This document shows positions 1 through 3,552 of a stretch of DNA of 8,454 nt, one piece after another. Below the pieces are notes generated by a model, which worked only from the letters and a program-made list of their open reading frames with translations, had not been told where the DNA came from and searched no databases. Each line of letters opens with the position of its first letter. The first letter of the stretch is position 1. A program made the translations under genes and the position numbers. Location: contig JALZWC010000803.1 in the NCBI GenBank assembly GCA_023300255.1, positions 1 to 8,454 on the forward strand. Direction: 5' to 3'. The DNA is from Saprospiraceae bacterium. Lineage in GTDB: Bacteria > Bacteroidota > Bacteroidia > Chitinophagales > Saprospiraceae.

Positions 1-21
1 ACCAATCACCCCTGCCTGCTA

Positions 22-51
22 GGTAGGGCAACCACAAGGGATTGCCCATAC
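22..51. repeat. REP-like inverted repeat (intergenic hairpin)
   Basis: GGGCAA at 26-31 pairs perfectly with TTGCCC at 42-47. Outer GTA (23-25) can pair with TAC (49-51) across one bulged A, and CC (32-33) can pair with GG (38-39) inside, leaving a small ACAA loop. There is no T-tract on either side, so this does not look like an intrinsic terminator. It is richer in G+C than its surroundings, and I infer a dispersed REP-type or miniature element. Similar GGGCAA...TTGCCC hairpins are, from memory, common between genes of many bacteria. Copy number in this genome cannot be seen from here. Confidence 0.55.
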
Positions 52-134
52 AATAGCTCCGTAACTTCTTAATTGTAAGGAACAATGTTAGACGGGTAGC
101 AGCTAAATGTATCGCCCTCTTGATTACTAGCTAT

Positions 135-668
135 TTATGAAAATTTCCATTTTCGAAACACTTCCCATAAGACGATCCCTATGCAAACAGAAATATTAAA
201 CGAATGTTTAGTCCCATACTGTGGTACTTCTATGCATTCATTGATAATATTCATCACATCTTCGCTCACACCATTTACTTCATTACCAAAAATCAGTGCG
301 ACCTTTGCGTCCATTGGCAATTGAAAATCCTGTAGCGAAGTACTATCGGCTGCTTGTTCTACTGCTGCCAAATAATAGCCTTCTTTTTTTAGTCGGGCAA
401 CTGCTTCATAAGTAGTGGGCGCATATTCCCATTCCATAGAACTAGTGGCACCAATAGCGGTCTTTAGTATCTCTCTATGTGGAGGTTGAGCGGTAATACC
501 GCATAGATATATTTTCTCTAATGCAAAACCATCCGCAGTTCGAAAAGCCGACCCTACATTCAAACCAGAACGTACATTATCTAAGACCAACACCATTGGT
601 GCTTTTTCTGATTCTTTAAAAGCTTCTACCGTTAAGCGGTTTAGTTCCTGTAACTTTAGTTTACGCAT
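135..668 (-). CDS. TrmH/SpoU-family RNA 2'-O-methyltransferase
   Basis: A 177-residue SPOUT-class methyltransferase predicted to transfer a methyl group from S-adenosylmethionine to a ribose 2'-OH of tRNA or rRNA in the cytoplasm. All three SpoU motifs are visible: motif 1 at residues 31-43 (N31, R33, N37, R43), motif 2 as GNEVNG at 128-133, and motif 3 at 149-160 (P149, G152, S156, N158, S160), which builds the trefoil knot binding SAM. There is no N-terminal substrate-recognition extension, so this is the minimal single-domain form typical of Bacteroidota; the exact RNA target cannot be told. The frame stays open upstream to an ATG at 779, but those 37 residues are F/Y-rich and would overlap the divergent transporter, and the protein family starts at MRKLKL, so 668 is chosen. 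TrmH family assignment is firm; a TrmL or RlmB role is not decided. Confidence 0.93.
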   Translation of the reverse strand: MRKLKLQELNRLTVEAFKESEKAPMVLVLDNVRSGLNVGSAFRTADGFALEKIYLCGITAQPPHREILKTAIGATSSMEWEYAPTTYEAVARLKKEGYYLAAVEQAADSTSLQDFQLPMDAKVALIFGNEVNGVSEDVMNIINECIEVPQYGTKHSFNISVCIGIVLWEVFRKWKFS

Positions 669-672
669 GGTA

Positions 673-680
673 CAAAAATA
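673..680 (-). promoter_or_regulatory. Possible -7 box (TATTTTTG) of the methyltransferase gene
   Basis: On the minus strand TATTTTTG matches the Bacteroidota -7 consensus TAnnTTTG exactly. It lies only 4 nt before the chosen ATG, so transcription would begin at or next to the start codon and give a leaderless mRNA. No TTG -33 element is present at the usual 19-nt distance (the nearest, 709-711, is 28 nt away). In AT-rich DNA the match may be chance. Confidence 0.22.
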
Positions 681-730
681 GAAAAATGTTGAATAAGAGA
701 GTAGGAAGCAATGGCGAAAGAATAAATTCT

Positions 731-738
731 TATATTTC
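731..738 (+). promoter_or_regulatory. Possible -7 box (TATATTTC) of the transporter gene
   Basis: TATATTTC differs from TAnnTTTG only in its last base and lies 25 nt before the transporter ATG at 764, a normal leader length. No convincing -33 TTG lies 17-23 nt upstream. The 95-bp divergent spacer must hold promoters for both flanking genes, which is the main support for this weak call. Confidence 0.22.
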
Positions 739-763
739 GGGAAACAGAACGAAAAATATAAAT

Positions 764-2047
764 ATGAACTCACCGCCAAAGGCTTTATCTTCTTATAGAT
801 GGTACGTATTATTCATGATTACCTTAGTTACGACCTTTTCTTATTTAGATCGCCAATTGATTGTTATTTTACAAGAATCTATCAAAGCAGAAATGGGCTT
901 ATCAGATACTCAATTAGGCTTGATTACTGGACTCGCATTTGCCTTGTCCTTTACGCTATTTGGAATTCCAGTTGCTCATTTAGCGGATAGATATAATCGA
1001 AAAAACATTATAGGTGTTGCCTTGGCAGTGTGGAGTAGTATTACTGCGTTTACTGGTTTTGCTAATAATTTCTGGCAATTATTTCTTGCTCGTTTTGGAG
1101 TAGGTTTAGGAGAAACAGGATCTGCCCCACCTGCATTGTCTATTCTACCAGATTACTTTCCAAAGCACGAGCGGGGGCGAGCCTTTGCTATTCGAAGCAT
1201 GGGGGTTTATTTTGGTTTACTATTGGGCTTTTTAATCGGAGGTCTTTTAGAGGAATCTTATGGATGGCGAACGGCTTTTTGGGTAGTTGGAATACCGGGT
1301 ATTCTACTGTCTATTGTGTTTTATTATACAGTAAAAGAACCACAACGAGGCATACTGGATGGCCAATATGACGCTACACAGAAAAAAGCAAGCCTTAAAG
1401 AGGCCTTATACTCTGTATTAAAAAAGAAAACTTTGCTTTATATGATGTTAGGTAGCGGTCTACATGCACTAGTTGGTACTGCCTTTGCTACTTGGATGCC
1501 TCCTTTCTTTGCTAGAATTCATGGCATGGGAACCGCTGAGATAGGTCTATGGTTAGCTTTTGCTATTGGTGTTTGTGGTGCATTTGGTACGTTTTTAGGA
1601 GGATATATTAGTGACCAATTGGGTGAAAAAGATATAAGGTGGTATTTATGGCTGTCTGCCATTTCATTTGCGCTAAGTTTTCCTTTTGCAATAGGGGTAT
1701 TATTTAGCGAGCATAAAACCACTGCCCTACTCTTCTATTTAATGCCTAATGTATTGTATGCATTTTATATTGGGCCTGCTTATACGATCCTACAAGATTT
1801 GGTGGAAGTAAGAGTGCGTGCTACTGCAAATGCGGTATTTGTCACCTTTATTTCTCTGTGTGGAGTCGGCACAGGTCCATTTCTCACTGGTGTGATCAGC
1901 GATTGGCTGGCACCAACTTATGGTGTGGATTCTCTTCGTTGGGCATTATTAGCAGTAGGTAGTTTGGAATGGGCAGCTATTGTTTGCCTACTATTAGCTT
2001 CTAGAAGTTTAAAAAAGGATATAGCATCTGTAGGGAAAGATAATTAG
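764..2047 (+). CDS. MFS transporter, spinster-like family
   Basis: A 427-residue inner-membrane transporter of the major facilitator superfamily, full length with about 12 hydrophobic segments and a basic central loop near residues 190-228. Family marks: F-S-Y-L-D29-R30 at the end of TM1; motif A between TM2 and TM3 at residues 67-80 (G67, A71, D75, R76, R79, K80); R110 and G116-E117-T118-G119 in TM4, typical of spinster-like carriers; and a second-half motif A copy around G279-G280-Y-I-S-D284. Spinster relatives in animals move sphingosine-1-phosphate or lysolipids; the substrate of this one is unknown. The frame is open from an ATG at 686, but those extra 26 residues are polar and unlike the family, so 764 is preferred. 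The UAG stop at 2045-2047 overlaps the edge of a downstream repeat, yet the C-terminus looks complete. No partner gene hints at the cargo. Confidence 0.88.
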   Translation: MNSPPKALSSYRWYVLFMITLVTTFSYLDRQLIVILQESIKAEMGLSDTQLGLITGLAFALSFTLFGIPVAHLADRYNRKNIIGVALAVWSSITAFTGFANNFWQLFLARFGVGLGETGSAPPALSILPDYFPKHERGRAFAIRSMGVYFGLLLGFLIGGLLEESYGWRTAFWVVGIPGILLSIVFYYTVKEPQRGILDGQYDATQKKASLKEALYSVLKKKTLLYMMLGSGLHALVGTAFATWMPPFFARIHGMGTAEIGLWLAFAIGVCGAFGTFLGGYISDQLGEKDIRWYLWLSAISFALSFPFAIGVLFSEHKTTALLFYLMPNVLYAFYIGPAYTILQDLVEVRVRATANAVFVTFISLCGVGTGPFLTGVISDWLAPTYGVDSLRWALLAVGSLEWAAIVCLLLASRSLKKDIASVGKDN

Positions 2048-2096
2048 AAGTCAGAGATCAGATCGCTACGCTGTCAGATCGCCTGCGGCTGTCAGA
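2046..2096. repeat. CAGATCGC-type intergenic repeat, copy A
   Basis: This copy begins on the last two bases of the transporter stop codon. Its first 37 nt match copy B (2153-2189) at 34 of 37 positions. Inside are two shorter units, each starting CAGATCGC and ending GCTGT (2059-2074 and 2075-2092), then CAGA. It is more G+C-rich than the surrounding spacer. I infer a dispersed non-coding element; no ORF of note runs through it. Confidence 0.7.
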
Positions 2097-2152
2097 TATA
2101 TCAAGTTGACTCTAAGTATACAAAGCTAGTTGTCTAATGTTTTTAGGCTAAA

Positions 2153-2219
2153 AGAAGCCAGAGATCAGATCGTTTCGCTGTCAGATCGCTTCTTGCTTGG
2201 CGGCACAACGGCTGTCAGA
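2153..2219. repeat. CAGATCGC-type intergenic repeat, copy B
   Basis: Second copy of the element beginning at 2046, in the same orientation and about 107 nt downstream. After the shared 37 nt it has a longer second unit (2182-2215) with roughly 16 extra nt containing GGCGGC, then rejoins copy A at GGCTGTCAGA. Copies sharing both ends but differing in internal length suggest a modular element whose unit expands or recombines. Confidence 0.7.
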
Positions 2220-2248
2220 AACGACACTTAGTTCAACGTCTAATTTTG

Positions 2249-2274
2249 TACTTGAACTTGATACTTGAACTTGT
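2249..2274. repeat. 13-bp tandem duplication (TACTTGAACTTG + A/T)
   Basis: Two adjacent copies of TACTTGAACTTG followed by A or T, at 2249-2261 and 2262-2274. Each unit itself holds two ACTTG steps. The sequence is non-coding, with no obvious function; it may be slippage or part of another dispersed repeat. Confidence 0.55.
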
Positions 2275-2351
2275 TCTTTATTTAAGTATTAGGTAATCCT
2301 TAACGTATAACAAATGTGACACCTCTACCTCTTGTTAGTCCAAATAATAAG

Positions 2352-2371
2352 CGATTTTACAGATAAAATCG
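2352..2371. promoter_or_regulatory. Perfect 8-bp hairpin next to candidate promoter (possible operator)
   Basis: CGATTTTA (2352-2359) and TAAAATCG (2364-2371) are exact reverse complements around a 4-nt CAGA centre. No T-tract follows, so it is not an intrinsic terminator. It ends 5 nt before the TTG of the candidate promoter at 2377, a location where a dimeric regulator could bind. The role is inferred from position only. Confidence 0.35.
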
Positions 2372-2376
2372 TATAC

Positions 2377-2406
2377 TTGTATAAATAATGTAAATCGTTA
2401 GTTTAG
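2377..2406 (+). promoter_or_regulatory. Candidate Bacteroidota promoter for the TPR small-protein gene
   Basis: TTG (2377-2379), a 19-nt spacer, then TAGTTTAG (2399-2406), one mismatch from TAnnTTTG. This spacing is the one known for Bacteroidota primary-sigma promoters. It predicts transcription starting around 2412-2414 and an A/T-rich leader of about 33 nt before the ATG at 2447. TATACTTG at 2372-2379 is an overlapping alternative -7 box, also with one mismatch. Confidence 0.4.
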
Positions 2407-2446
2407 AGAAAGAGTCAAAATAATCTAACAACTTCAAATTTTAATA

Positions 2447-2959
2447 ATGGGACGTTTAATTCAACTACTACTAATGTTTGGTCCAGCCATTATGCGGGCC
2501 TATTCTCAATACCAAAGAACTCAATCAAGAAATAGCCGGCAACAGCCTAGAAATCGAGGAGGTCATAGCCAACAACCAGGTGGGTTTGGTCAGCCAGGCG
2601 GATTCGGTCAATCAGGTGGTTATCAAGCACCTAGACAGCAACGAGCACCTAAGCAAGATAACTCTTTACACAAAAAAAGTGGTATAGCAAAATATAAAGA
2701 ATATGACTATAAAGGAGCGATCGTTGATTTTAACAAAGCGATAGAAATTGATCCTTCAGACTCAAATGCTCACTTCAATCTTGCTTGTGCCTATTCTTTA
2801 GTAGAAGACAAAGCCAATGCTTTTGTACATTTAGATCAAGCCGTAGGAAATGGATTTAAAGATTTATACCGAATCAAAGACCATGATGGCTTAGCTTGGT
2901 TACGGGTACAAAAAGGATTTGATAAATTCGAAAAGAACGGTTTTAGATTGCTTAAGTAA
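2447..2959 (+). CDS. Small TPR protein with hydrophobic N-terminus and R/Q/G-rich linker
   Basis: A 170-residue protein with no named family I can assign as a whole. Three parts are visible. Residues 1-22 are a hydrophobic or amphipathic segment beginning MGRLIQLLLMFGP, possibly a membrane anchor; no signal-peptidase site is obvious. Residues 23-70 are a low-complexity linker rich in R, Q, G and P with QPGGFG repeats (two exact, one as QSGGY). Residues about 73-140 hold two tetratricopeptide helix pairs: a canonical one with Y-x-G-A-I-x-D-F-x-x-A-I at 88-99 and D102-P103, then A108 to G136. It closes with D-G-L-A-W-L-R (147-153) and G-F (157-158), a common terminal TPR pattern. TPRs bind other proteins, so a scaffold or adaptor at a membrane is plausible but inferred. 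Its N-terminus matches the next gene, 144 bp downstream on the same strand. Confidence 0.8.
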   Translation: MGRLIQLLLMFGPAIMRAYSQYQRTQSRNSRQQPRNRGGHSQQPGGFGQPGGFGQSGGYQAPRQQRAPKQDNSLHKKSGIAKYKEYDYKGAIVDFNKAIEIDPSDSNAHFNLACAYSLVEDKANAFVHLDQAVGNGFKDLYRIKDHDGLAWLRVQKGFDKFEKNGFRLLK

Positions 2960-3103
2960 CGAATACTTAGTGAATTCTATGTTAAATAGGGTGACGTGCT
3001 ATTCTTTTCCTAGTCAAAATATAGATTCTAACAAGTGTAAGTACTCTCTCAAATAAGGAACGTATTTAAAGAGCATTTGCAATAAAATTAAAAATCATAA
3101 ACA

Positions 3104-3313
3104 ATGGGTAAATTATTCAGACTCTTAATCACATTTGGTCCGATGTTATATAGTATGTATAAGAAATTTGCTGGCGGCTCAAAATCTAGTAGCAATCTTC
3201 CTCAACAACAACAGCCTCAGGCAAACACTCAACAAGGACAAGCTCCAAGAGAGGGCCAACAACAAGCTGATGGGAAGTGGAAATTTGACGAAGGACAAAA
3301 TCCTTTAGGATAA
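3104..3313 (+). CDS. Very small protein sharing the N-terminal motif of its upstream neighbour
   Basis: A 69-residue protein of unknown function. Residues 1-22 (start MGKLFRLLITFGPM) align without gaps to the N-terminus of the protein encoded at 2447: M1, G2, L4, L7, L8, F11, G12, P13 and Y19 are identical, and position 3 is basic in both. The rest is polar and probably disordered: G/S at 24-29, then a Q-rich stretch at 34-54, ending in W58-K-F and a short acidic/polar tail. It lacks the TPR part. The strong terminator 19 nt after its stop supports a real transcribed gene, and the shared N-terminus argues it is not a chance ORF. No Shine-Dalgarno is present; ATAAACA precedes the ATG. A one-segment membrane peptide or partner of the TPR protein is possible but only inferred. 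Confidence 0.72.
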   Translation: MGKLFRLLITFGPMLYSMYKKFAGGSKSSSNLPQQQQPQANTQQGQAPREGQQQADGKWKFDEGQNPLG

Positions 3314-3332
3314 TTTATATAGAATTTCTATT

Positions 3333-3371
3333 AAAAAACCTGGTGATTTTAGAATCACCAGGTTTTTTTTT
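3333..3371 (+). terminator. Strong intrinsic terminator after the small-protein pair
   Basis: AACCTGGTGATT (3337-3348) pairs perfectly with AATCACCAGGTT (3353-3364) around a TTAG loop, followed by a run of nine T (3363-3371). Six A at 3333-3338 extend the stem to 16 bp and would act as the T-tract in the other direction, so it may work both ways. It starts 19 nt after the stop of the 69-residue gene. Confidence 0.93.
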
Positions 3372-3426
3372 GTTACAGGAGTGAGATGAAAATAAATTGG
3401 CTATCTAGACGAAGTTACTCTCTATT

Positions 3427-3468
3427 AAAAAATCCTTGCACAGCTCTGCTATGCAAGGATTTTTTTTT
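3427..3468 (-). terminator. Strong intrinsic terminator for the esterase gene (bidirectional shape)
   Basis: TCCTTGCA (3433-3440) pairs with TGCAAGGA (3452-3459). A and T runs (3427-3432 and 3460-3468) flank it and lengthen the stem to 14 bp, and AGC/GCT inside the 11-nt loop can pair as well. On the minus strand it lies 85 nt past the esterase stop at 3553 and ends in T6. With the terminator at 3333-3371 it insulates two convergent genes. Confidence 0.88.
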
Positions 3469-3552
3469 AATAGGAGCAAACATCGTTGACTAATCGAAAA
3501 CGAATACGCTGCTAGAGCCAAAAGAAGCTGTACTAAATTCTTTTGTTATTAC

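Larger units (their letters stand above)
2048..2446. other. 399-bp gene-free spacer, repeat-rich
   Basis: No ORF with coding character was found on either strand. The 5' part carries the two CAGATCGC-type repeats and a 13-bp tandem duplication. The 3' part carries a perfect 8-bp hairpin and the best promoter candidate of the window, pointing at the small gene that starts at 2447. No hairpin with a T-tract follows the transporter, so its terminator is not apparent. Confidence 0.6.

Noticed and set aside
75..134. Continuation of the methyltransferase frame beyond its stop for about 21 codons, as a possible read-through or broken C-terminus
   Set aside because: The family ends at the W-x-x-F-R-K region, so the protein is complete at 135. 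The extra open stretch is short enough to be chance.
686..763. Longer transporter start at 686
   Set aside because: It adds 26 polar residues not typical of the family and leaves almost no room for divergent promoters. The ATG at 764 directly precedes the conserved region.
669..779. N-terminal extension of the methyltransferase to an ATG at 779
   Set aside because: The 37 extra residues are F/Y/C-rich, unlike the family, and would overlap the start of the divergent transporter. The conserved family start is MRKLKL at 668.
1519..1722. Minus-strand open frame inside the transporter (and a similar one at 6591-6785 inside the PLP enzyme)
   Set aside because: These are shadow frames of strongly supported genes, with no promoter or conserved motif.
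2478..2687. Alternative plus-strand frame overlapping the TPR protein
   Set aside because: The overlapping main frame has clear TPR motifs and a repeat-structured linker. The alternative has no recognisable feature.
3386..3493. A 35-codon ATG-led ORF with an AGGAG-like stretch ahead, between the two terminators
   Set aside because: It runs straight through the perfect terminator hairpin and its T-tract, begins just after another terminator, and has no recognisable composition. It is most likely chance.
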